A DNA stretch of 64,000 bases from Eudorina sp. 2006-703-Eu-15 (Eukaryota; Chlorophyta; Chlorophyceae; Chlamydomonadales; Volvocaceae), in contig BDSI01000032.1 of NCBI GenBank assembly GCA_003117195.1, positions 426,145-490,144 on the forward strand, in the 5' to 3' direction. Under the pieces are notes generated by a model, which worked only from the letters and a program-made list of their open reading frames with translations, had not been told where the DNA came from and made no database searches. Position numbers and translations under genes: made by a program. Of this stretch, positions 1 to 10,000 are shown one piece after another; within the stretch, counting starts at the first letter, position 1; each line of letters starts with the position of its first letter.

Positions 1-3000
1 CGTGCACCCCGCACGGGTCCGTGACCAGCAGGCACCCCGCGCTGTTGTACTGCTGCTCCATGTGGGGCTCGTACCTGCCACCGGCGGGTCGTACGGCACC
101 GTACAGACGAGGACGTGTGTAAACGAGAGGCGAGCCAAACACCGCACAAACATGGCTGTCCCTACCTGCCTGTGGCCCTGCTCTCACAGAGGCGCCTGGG
201 CTGCTCATCGGGCCCCGGTGTTGAAATCCAACTTGCCGCCCGCGGGCCCGGCCGGTACTGGAGCAAGTGAGAGCATACATAATTCTCGTCGCGTCGCACC
301 ACCCAACCGATTACTTCCCAACCCCAACGCCCCAACACATTTCGCACCCCCTCCCGTGCGATCCTTGGACGGTTGATTCTTCACCGGATTTTTGCTCTGG
401 CAGCAGCGCAGTTTGAGTATGTCTAGTTGTCCTACATCCCCCTCCCCCGGCCCCCGAGCCCTTCCCTGGCTCCTGCCGCCCTCCGGGCACCCACCCCGCC
501 GGCAGCTTGTCCCCAAGCGCCTTGTCCTTCTCCGCAATCATGCGGTTGAAGGCCAGGCCGCAGGTGCCGTTGGAGGTCACCCGGGTGAACTGCGCCATCT
601 CCTCGTCCACGAACTTGAGCACGGGGCTCACCTGAGGGGGGTTGGGCAAGGGAAGGGAAGGGAAGGGGGCGGCGAAGGAATTTCGTTAGTAGAAAAATGA
701 ACGGCCAGTAGTTGTGCCTTGTCCGGGGGTCGACATACCCCCTGCCCTGGCCTCATCCAGCACGGATGGGTCCAAGCCCGCACCCGCACCCGCACCCACC
801 CTCCGGGCCTCTAATCCACACTGGGTCAACCCGCTCACCCACCCACCCGCCCGCTCCGCCACCCACCAGCTCGTACACCCCCTTGGCCCAGCTGTACTCC
901 CGGATGTACGTGAAGTCGGCGGGCAGCTTCTCGTCATTAACCTGCCGGAGCCACCAGGCGGGCGCGGAGGAGGGAGGAGGAAACGAAAAGCAAGCTCAGG
1001 AGGGGCGGGCTAGGAGCGGCGGGGTAGGAGGGGTGAGCAAGGAGGGGTGAGCAAGGAGGGGTGAGCAAGGAGGGGTGAGCAAGGAGGGGTGGGCTAGGAG
1101 GGGCGGGTGAGGCGGGACGGCCGCCGTGGTGCTGGCGGTGATGGCACCAAGGATGACAGGCCGGCGCTCACAGAAGGGAGCGCAGCACGCCCACTTTCTC
1201 GCTGCACGAGTGTGTGTGTTTAGAATTGCAACCCGCCCGCGTGTGTGTGTGTGTGTGTGGCCTTTGTACGACCATACACGTCCGTTGGCCTGGGGATGTG
1301 CATCACCGCGCGGGCGAGGGGCGGGGCCTTCCCGAGCTGCCCGGTGCAACGTCGCTTTACAACAGAACCAGGGGTACCGCTGCAGCTGTTACGGTAATTA
1401 ATCATGCTAGGTACTAACCTTATGTCATTTACGTTATGACATAAGTTGGTATCGAGACTGAGTAGGAGGGGGCCTCCGACTCAACCACACACGCGACGGC
1501 CACACGCGGACACACTACACTGCTGCCTGTCCCTCACACAGCACATCCCTCGTGCAGCTGCCTGTGCATGTGCATGTGCATGTCCAGCGGGGTGTGGGCG
1601 GGGTGTGTGTGGGAGGTGTGTGGGGGGGCGGTTGTGTGTGGGGTGTGGGAGGGGTGTGTGTGGGCGGGGTGTGTGTGGGAGGGGTGTGGGCAGGGTGTGT
1701 GTGGGAGGGGTGTGGGCAGGGTGTGTGTGGGCGGGGTGTGGGCGGGGTGTGGGAGGGTTAAATTGAAAAGATAAATAAACCCGTAGAACGAACCCGGGCA
1801 CACCCAGCATAACGCAGTATACTTACGGGGTGCGGTACCTGCAGAGGGGTGTGGGAGGGGTGTGAGAGGACGTGCTCATACCTCGTTGATGAGCGGGATG
1901 GGTACGGGCTCCTGTCCCCCGCTGACGTCCTCGGACAGCAGTGCCGACGCGGGGTAGCGCCGCCGGATGTCCGCCAGCATCACCTGGGGATGGGGGGGGG
2001 CGAGAGGGGAGTAGAGGGGGGAGAGGCGAGGATAGGAAGTGGGTGGGGCGAGGGGAGGGGCTTTCTTTGCGGAGGACCATTCGGGCCATCGCGCCCCACC
2101 TCGCACCTTACCCCTGCTCCATCCTCCCGTTGCGACCCCGTCCCTCCTTACCTTTGTGTCGTCATTTAAACAGGTGTACTGACCCAGTCCCTCCATAAGT
2201 TTATGTCGTCATTTTATAGATTGTTCTCCTTCCGCCTCCACATCCTAACCTTCCCTGGAGCTCTGCCTCCCCAACACGCCTCCCCTCGTGCGGCCCCCCC
2301 CACTCACACACCGATCGCACTGTTGCCCCACACAACACCGGTGCCGTCGGCCGCCACGTTGCGGCACACCCTTCGCACCCACCTCCGCATCCCCAGCTCC
2401 CCATCGCCCTCTTCGCCGCCCTCTAGCGGCTCCCACCACCCTGCCGAGATCCGCTTGCTACCTCCCCGACCGCCTCAACCCACCCTACCCTCCCTTACCC
2501 CAACACACAGGGCCCAGAAGGGCGCAACGGGCAGGTGCAAAGCCGACAGCTGCCACCCACCCACCACCCACCTAGAGCATGTCCTGCCCATTTCTTTTCT
2601 CTATTATAAACTTGCGCGCCGCCTCCCCTGGTAGCTGGCACCCTGCAACCCAGGCACCCACCCACCTTGCGCGCCGCCTCCATGGCCCTGCGGTCCTTGG
2701 ATACGCGGGCGCGCTTCCCCAGCGGCACCACATCGGCCGCACCCGCCAGCCGCCGCGCGTGCAGCCGCCCCGCCGTGGGCACACCGCCGAAGATGCTGGG
2801 AGGGGGGGCGCGCGCGGGTGAGGGCAAGGAGCGGAGAGGATCAGGGACAGGGGAGGATCAGGGAGGCGGTCCTCGGACTGTCATCGGCGCTTCCTGACAG
2901 GTGGGAGTTTCGCCAGCGCCTCTCCCTAAAAGGACACCTGCCAGAGGTTGTGAACCCTTGCCGGCACGAACCGCCCAGGCGGCTCCCCGCGCTCCGCACC

Positions 3001-6000
3001 TAAGGCCCCCCCCCCAGTGTGCTCCAACGCTCAACGCACCCGCTCCTCCCGCGGCCCCCCTCTCCGTCCCGCTCCTCCCGCGGCCCCCCTCTCCGTCCCG
3101 CTCCTCCCGCGGCCCCCCTCTCCGTCCCGCTCCTCCCGCGGCCCCCCTCTCCGTCCCGCTCCTCCCGCGGCCCCCCTCTCCGTCCCGCTCCCCGTCGAAG
3201 TCCCGCCGCCCATCCTCTCCATTCCATGGAGCCTAAGCGTCACCCACTCACCCGCACTCCCCATGTTCCCACCCGCTCCCCCCAAATCGTTCTGGGCCTG
3301 TCATTATTTTCTACCACGCCGCCCCGACCCCCCACCTCCGGCCGCCGTGTCGCCCGCTCTCCTGGAGCGCCTCCTCCCGGAGGCTGGCGAGGAGCCCCTG
3401 CCCCTGGACTTTGCTGTGGCAGCAACGCAGTTTGTATATGTCTACCAATTTCTTATACCTCCCTGGCCCGCGCGCCGTCTCAATACTTCCAATGCTATGC
3501 AGGTACCTCGCCACGTAAGTATCCTAAATACTTCTGGGTGTGCCCGGGTTCGTTCTTTGGGTTTATTCCTTCTTCAATCTAACCTCCCTGCCGCCCTGCC
3601 TCACCCGAACTCCACCTTGGCGTTCACGACGCTGTGTCCCGGCAGCCCGTGCATCAGGAACTTGCACACCAGCGGGCCGTCCTTGGAGGCCTGGAACTCA
3701 GGGCGGGGTGGGGTGGGGTGGGGTGGCGCCAGGCATCCGTGGGAGGAGGGCGGTGAGCGGAGCGTACCATTCAACCACATTCAATACACCATGGTTTGAC
3801 GTTCGCCAGGGGAAAGGAGCCCGACAATAATAAGTCGAGACGCAAGGGCGGGAGAAGACAGACCGCGGTGGGTGCGCCCCTACGCTCGGGAGCTGAGAGC
3901 GCCGGAGCGCCCGGCCCAGCAGCCAGGGATGGGCCAAGGCGAGCGCGAGGCCGAGGAATGCGGGAGGGTCAGGCGCGCACTCGAGGAGTGCCCGGCATGA
4001 CATGAGCAGGACGGGGCTCGGCCCGCCGACAGCGCGCGGGCCCCAAGGGGAGCCGCAGGTCGTGTCGGGTGACGGTGAAGCCGGGGGAGGGGGGGCCCCC
4101 TGCCTGAACTCTGTGGTTCTCTTTTAGCTACGTCAGCTTAGGCCAGCCAGTCGTCCGCGGGCTAGCTAGCAGTTCTTCCCTGGACGCCCGCCATTCGCTA
4201 CTGCGCCTTCAGCCGGCACTACAGCAGTTCTCATATAACCATACGCAGTTCTACGTTGCTCTATATATACATCTACATATATGTATTACGTCCTACTTCG
4301 ACGGCGGCGTCGGCCAACCGGACAACTTGGGTGATTGTTTCGCGATTTCGCTGTCTTTATTGACAAAAAAGGGGGTTCCAGCATTCCACAGCAGCACATC
4401 CCCCCCGACCATCGCGGCCTCAGCGAGGTCAAGCTCGGCCCCTGACAACCCGTTTTCCGCGTTTTGCCACATCGCCCCGCCACGCCGCTAACCACCACCC
4501 CGCACCCGGCCTCTTCCCCCTTCACCTTTCCCCTGTACCCCTCATCCCCGCACCCCACACCCACCTCCATCTTGTACTGCAACACCACGTAGAGGCCCTC
4601 GTACACAAACCCCTTCTCCTTCTTCCCGCCTCCGCCGCCCGCGCCGCCGCTCCGCCGGGCCCCACTCCCGCCACCGCCGGCCGCCGCGCCCGCCTCCCGC
4701 TCGGCCCCCTCGCCGCCCGCACTGACGTATCCGCGGATGACCCGCACCGGCGTGCGCGAGTCGCAGTTGTTCCGCAGCGCCGCATTGGAGCCCCGGTCCA
4801 TGGACTGGTCCTTGACCTGCGCGCGGTCGGGGGTCAGGGCGCGGGGGGAATATCGGACGTTGGGGGGAACATCGGACAGGGGGGTGAAGCCATGGTGTAG
4901 CAAACAGCGGGTACAAACTTGCGCTGAAGCTGGATGCCAGATCAAAGATCCGGTGGGGGCAGGGGCCGCCAAGGGCCCGGGTTCCCACGCTGGGCCGCCA
5001 TAGAGTCCCAGGGTTGGGGGCGATGTGGGTTGTTGGCGCCGCTTCGGTGCGGGCGTGAGGGACGGACCAGCGCGCGTCGCGAGGGGCCAGTGGGGTTAAA
5101 AATGAAACAGCACAGACACACCCAGCCCGGCGACAAATACTGACCAACGGCCAGTGGGGTGTGTACCCGAGGAACCCACCGTCCCGACCCGACCCTGAAA
5201 GCATGGGCGCCGATAGGCGACCCGTACGGATGGAGCTGACCTGCTGCTCCCTACACTGCCAAACGCTCATTGACTGCCCAAAGCCGGTCGCTTCCTCTGT
5301 ACGCCATGCGCGACTGTGCTCGCCGTACCGCGCCGCCCGCAAAGCAACGAGACCCACATGGGTCCCCGAGGCCGCACCCTGCAGGTCCTTCAGGCATAAT
5401 TGCCTCAAGATTATGGCCCTTACATCCCCAGCTCTCAATTTATTTTTCTCAATTTAATCCCCAGCTCTCTTCATGCAGCCTCCGCGACGGGAGCGCGTCA
5501 AAGCCATTGCGTAGTCAAAGCCATTGCGCAAGGTTTAAAGGCGCGTTGAGGCATTCCGTTTCGCAGTATGGCGTGTGGAGGGTCACGACAGCATGCCGTT
5601 CCATAGCTCCCACAAGCCGGTTGTGCCATGGCTGCCGCTGGGCCGCGGGTGGGTAATCCACCCATCGCCCGAACGAGTACCACGGCTTCGGCAGCGGATT
5701 CGACCGGCAGCCACCCATCTCACTGCCGCGTACTCACTCCCATAATCCTTGCGGCCACCTTACCCTTCCTGGTGCTTTTCCTGCCCCGCCGTGCTGACTG
5801 GGCCATGCCACCTCTTCCTTCCGCCTTACTCTGCCCCTCAGCCTGCCCCGCTACCTTGCTTATTCCAGACCCGCCCTGCAACTCCCCGGTCCTCCGGCGA
5901 TTGATTGAGGCCCTGCATCCCCCGGCCTTCCATCCGGCCAAGCCGAACGCACCTGGCGCTTTGTCGCGGCATCAATGCCGCCCTCCCCCGTGTACCAAAA

Positions 6001-6711
6001 CATTTCGCCCATGTCCTCATCGTCCACATAGCCGCCGCTCATCACCACGCTGTAGGCGCCCTTGGCAAAGTCAGCGAGCTTGGCGGCGCTGCATGCAACC
6101 AGAGACGGGCGAGGGCGGCGGGGGGCAGTGGCCAAGGGGGGTGCCACGGGGCGGGGCGGCGGGAGGCAGTGGCCAGGGGGTTCACGGGGCGGGGCGGGGC
6201 GAGGGCGGTGGCCAAGGAATCCACTCGTGTGGCGCTCACTTACGGGGCGTGGATGCCCTTCATGAGCGTCGCGTGCACTCCCGCCACGTAGAGCTGGCCG
6301 CGGTCTTTGAATTTAGCGCCGGGCTTCACGCCTGGGACGTGACCAAACACCGTCACGGCGTTCTCCCCAGCGATTTCCTTGGGCAAAATCATGTTCAGGC
6401 CGCTGCGCTTGACCTAACGACCCACGGACGACAACGACAGGGAGTTCCGTCACCGAGGGCTAGGATGCTACCACAAGAAAGCGTGATATGTGATACACGT
6501 AGTCCAGCAAGGCACGGCGATGCACGGCGAGCGTGCTGGCGGGAAGTCGGCCACTGCTCACCGTCGAGCGGGTCTCCTCGGCGTAACGCCGCTCATACTT
6601 ATCTATCAGCTCCTTAACCTTTAGTGAAGCGGTAGGATCATCGGCGGGTGCTGGCCCCAAGGACGCTGCTGCCGTTTTGATAATTTCAAGTTCTGTACAT
6701 GACAGCGACAT
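1..6711 (-). CDS. SUVH-type SRA/YDG-domain histone methyltransferase, 3' end off the window
   Basis: Ten coding exons on the minus strand, about 437 residues visible: 6562-6711, 6244-6413, 5953-6088, 4565-4816, 3605-3690, 2666-2795, 1882-1983, 867-941, 495-631, 1-74. All junctions are GT-AG with consistent phase. Residues about 70-260 form an SRA (SET- and RING-associated) domain: FGHVPGVKPGAKF, then the YDG-like core SGGYVDDEDMGEMFWYTGEGG split around residues 120-140, then TPVRVIRGY and FVYEGLY. The stretch DVSGGQEPVPIPLINE (exon 7) followed by ADFTYIRE (exon 8) is the sequence that precedes the pre-SET domain in plant SUVH proteins. The last exon, with CLLVTDPCGVH, looks like the start of the cysteine-rich pre-SET. 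SUVH proteins bind methylated DNA through SRA and methylate H3K9 in the nucleus; the SET domain itself is not in view. The N-terminus before SRA is short (about 70 residues). A Gly/Ala-rich insertion (residues 184-220) sits inside SRA. The exon 9 donor has a nearby alternative. Confidence 0.88.
371..450 (+). repeat. Intronic short repeat family A, copy 1
   Basis: This copy lies in the last visible SUVH intron (75-494), antisense to the gene. It shares GGTT(g)ATTCTTCACCGGA, then TTTGCTCTGGCAGCAGCGCA, then TTTGAGTATGTCTA with copies at 3404-3465, 60639-60705, 63176-63246 and 57072-57142 (reverse). It contains no open frame of note. Confidence 0.85.
1024..1110. repeat. 14-bp tandem repeat in SUVH intron
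   Basis: Four consecutive copies of GTGAGCAAGGAGGG, with degenerate flanks, lie in the intron 942-1881 of the SUVH-like gene. It is a simple minisatellite. Confidence 0.85.
1580..1757. repeat. GT-rich minisatellite in SUVH intron
   Basis: About 175 bp of interleaved GGGGTGTGTGTGGGCG, GGGGTGTGGGCA and GGGGTGTGGGAG units in intron 942-1881. It gives long low-complexity open frames on both strands that are not genes. Confidence 0.85.
1752..1852 (-). repeat. Intronic repeat family B, copy 1 (sense to SUVH)
   Basis: Read on the minus strand this copy begins CTGCAGGTACC, passes CCCGTAAGTAT, then TGGGTGTGCCCGGGTTCGTT, and ends in a T-rich TTTCAATTTAACC. The other copy is at 3499-3592 in the opposite orientation. 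It carries an acceptor-like CTGCAG and a strong donor-like GTAAGT separated by 12 bases. Confidence 0.8.
3041..3190. repeat. 29-bp tandem repeat, about five copies, in SUVH intron
   Basis: Five near-identical copies of a 29-bp unit beginning CGCTCCTCCCGCGGCC and ending CCTCTCCGTCC lie in intron 2796-3604. 29 is not a multiple of three, so each copy shifts frame, which supports a non-coding minisatellite. Confidence 0.9.
3404..3465 (+). repeat. Intronic short repeat family A, copy 2
   Basis: Lies in SUVH intron 2796-3604, antisense to the gene. It shows TTTGCTGTGGCAGCAACGCA, then TTTGTATATGTCTACCAATT and TCTTATACC. It sits 34 bp before a family B copy, so the two form a composite. Confidence 0.85.
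3499..3592 (+). repeat. Intronic repeat family B, copy 2
   Basis: Matches the copy at 1752-1852: TGCAGGTACC, then CCACGTAAGTAT, then TGGGTGTGCCCGGGTTCGTT, GGGTTTATT and TTCAATCTAACC. It is antisense to the SUVH gene and ends 12 bp from the exon at 3605-3690. Confidence 0.8.
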
Positions 6712-7005
6712 CTCTACTACGTTCTCAGTATTTCATCCTGCACTTATTCTATATTTCGAAATGTAATTAGCTGCACACGACTATAGAAAGAGTGTTTCCT
6801 AAAATTGACTATCGGCTCCGGGACCAAATTCTATTTACTATTTTGTAACAGTTGCTCCCGCGCAGTTGGTTTCTGCGTTCTTGAGGATTTGTCAAGCTCA
6901 AGCATAAATTACGTACTTGCTGTAGCTCGCCGATTTCTGCGAAGTTATACGTTGACGCCACTTTGTGTTGAAAACACATGTAGTGTTCCAGGTGTTACAT
7001 AAAAT
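6712..7005. promoter_or_regulatory. Shared divergent promoter region of SUVH-like gene and ADA2
   Basis: The two start codons face away from each other across 294 bp. This segment is visibly more AT-rich than the flanking genes and must hold both 5' UTRs and both core promoters. I see no clear TATA box for either direction. A short A/T-rich run lies near 6720-6800. Confidence 0.6.
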
Positions 7006-10000
7006 ATGACCCTTCAGGAGTCCGTAAGCGGCAGGTATAACAATTCAATCTGTGCCCTTGCCTTTGCAACACAGCGCAACAATTCCTGCGTTGTCCTGCC
7101 CAGAGGCAAGCGGCGGAAGCTTCGGGATGGAGTGCTACACAGAACATTACAAGATGCGCGCAGGTTAGCGTTGGGTTGGCGTTCAGCGACTGAACCTGCC
7201 CGCACTGCAGAACTTACCCTGTGGTCAACTTTCACCACGCTTCAGGGCGTTGTATCACTGCAACTACTGCCAAAAAGACATCTCGCATGTCCCACGGATC
7301 AAATGCGCGGAGTGCAAGGACTTCGACCTGTGCTTGGAGTGTTTCTCAGTAGGCAAGTGGTGCGCGGCACAGGAGTTTGGCGCAGGAACACGCAGTATTG
7401 GGTGGGCAGGAGTGGTGGGCTCCACATCCGGGTCTCAGGCTTGTCGGAACTCCGGGGGCGGCCGGGGCGGGGCCCCGGGTGGGGGAGCCGGGTGGGGGAC
7501 GTATCCGCGCAGCCGCCCAGCTACCCCCACATCACGTTCACAAACTGGTAGGGTTAGCAATCCCTGAGTGGGGTTGTACGCTGGTGCCTTATGCGATGGA
7601 CCGTACCGGACGGATCATGAGGGGCGGACCGCTTGCACTGCGGACCGCTCAGCCCTCGTGCATCATCACTGTCACAGGGTGGTGGTGGTGGTGTCCAGGG
7701 TGTGTGGGGTCAGTGTGGAGTTCTTCAGGGTCAGCAGGACGCGGCAGGCAGAGACAGCCTGCCGGGGAACTACCAGGAGGGGGATGCTACGGAATGGATC
7801 GGGCGTTCACGCTGCCCCCACTGTGATGGGTATGCGTCCACAGGTGTGGAAATCAAGCCGCACAAGAATACCCACGACTACCAGGTGGTGGAGAACCTCT
7901 CCTTCCCCATCTACCATCCGGACTGGGGGGTGAGGTGGGGTCGCGGGTGTAGGTTGAGGTCAATGAGAAGCAGGGGGCGCGGTGGTAGGGCGCCGGCCTT
8001 GCCCTTGCCCCCGGGTGTGGGCGCCTGGCGTGGTGCGGCGCAGATGCACACGGGGACCACCGCCCCCCCTGCGTGCCGCTTGGGGGGAGGTGCAGCCGCT
8101 GGGGCGCGGGGTATGACTCACCCCCGTGCGGCTGTCATGTCATGACTGGGCCACGTGCCGCTGACCCGCTTGTCCGCGACCTGCAGGCGGACGAGGAGAT
8201 CCTGCTGCTGGAGGCCATCGACCAGTACGGTGAGATCGGACACCGGGGCAGCAGAGCTGGCGGGGGCGGCACCGCCATCTGGGTCGCGATCCCCCTCGTG
8301 GAGCCAACGGATGCGACCGGAGCAGCAGAGCTGGGCTAGCGCACGGCAGTGGACCGAGGAGCAGCTTCAGAGCTTTTGAGGAACGGCGGGAGAACTTCAG
8401 TGCAGATGGGTTCCCGAACGCTCTCACGGTTGCCCATCTCGGTGTACGTCAGTCGGATCCACATCGTCGGTAGTCGGTAGTCTGCCGGCATTCCTGTCCT
8501 GTCTGTCGACAGCGGGGCATCCGCAGCGGGGCACGGCTTGGCCCTCCCTCCCTGGAGCTGTCCCGGCGCTCCCTGGACTCTACACACCAGGCGGACATGA
8601 ACGAGCGCATGATTCCCGTGGGGCCGCACCTACCCAGCTGGTCGGCCCGTCGTGCGCAGCCCTGACGTCGGGCCCCTCCCTCTCCGCGGCATGTCGCCTG
8701 CCTCCCCTCCATATATCTGTATTTGTATATCCATCAATGTCCTGTAATTCCCCCCGCCCCCTGCCTCAGGTCTGGGCAACTGGGGCGGCGTGTCGGAGCA
8801 TGTGGGCGGCAAGACCCCCGCGCAGTGCCGGGAGCACTACTACGCGGTATACATCGAACATGACGGGATGCCGTTGCCCCGGCCAACGCCGGAGATGGAC
8901 CAGGTGCGCGTGGTGGTCGATGCCTGGCGAGAGAGAGAGGCACCGGGCGGCGGGCTGGGGTTTGAAGCTCGGGGATGTGGTGTTGGGGACGAGTACGAGG
9001 GTGTCCCGAACGGCGGATCATGCCACGCGGGTCATCGGTGACAGCCGACGCCGCCGCGCCACCACTCACTCTGCGCTTGTGTGCAAAGGTAGTTGGCTAC
9101 CCCTCCCAGCTGCGCGTGCCGTCATTCGGCAGGGCGTCATGTTGACGTCGCACGTGTGCCCGACCCCCGGTGGACCCGCACCCGCCGGGTGCACCGTACT
9201 GCGCAGGTGGACATTGCGGCGTGCATCGCCCGCGCGCGACAGGGCTTAGCGCGGAGTCAGTACGCCGGCGCCGCGGGCGGCGGCGCCGACGGCCGGGCCA
9301 CCAGCGAGCCGCCCGGCGCCGCCACGTCGCCCTCCCTGGATGTGCTCATGGAGGACGGTGAGCGCCCCGCGGATGCAGCCACTCCCGCAGGTGCGCCGGG
9401 TCGGGGCGCGACGGGGGTGGCAGCGCACGTGGGTGTGCTGGGTGGCCGGACAAGACCGGAAGGGGACATGCATGTGCTGGGCGGCGAGGAGCTAGCCCTG
9501 CGTGCCTCTTTAGATTCACCGTAGTGCTACGGCTGGGATGGGATGGGACTCTGGGGAGGGCACTGAGAGGGCCAAGGGTGCTGGCGAAGGGCCACTCTTG
9601 TCCCCCAAGGCGACACAAGCAGTGCGGCAACATCCCCCCAACCACAGGATGACCGTGTCTGCTTTCGTCACGTTATGTCGTGTACAGGTTGCGCGCATGC
9701 TTCAGCCCGACTGGCGTTCGTTTGTTCCTCGCACCTGGTGCAGGCGATGCGGCAGGGGCGGACGGGCTGGACGGCCGGGCGGGGTCGGGGCCGTCCGCGG
9801 GCAACAAGGGCACCAAGCGGCACCGGCACGAGCAGCGGGCGGAGGAGGGGGAGCACGGGGGCGAGGGCCGCGACGGAGCACACGCGCAGGTGGGTGCGGA
9901 CACACGGGCACACAGCGAGTTGATCATCATGGGCGGCGAAGGCCCCCGTCACTAGCTGCACCGGGCGGGGGCAGCCGCACGCGGTCCCCCCTGGTGTTCG

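Noticed and set aside
1446..1766. Gly/Val/Cys repeat protein frames
   Set aside because: They are translations of the GGGGTGTGTGTGGG minisatellite in a SUVH intron.
4542..5438. 298-residue minus-strand frame overlapping the SRA exon
   Set aside because: It includes the conserved exon 4565-4816 out of frame; the rest is intron with no GC3 pattern or family match.
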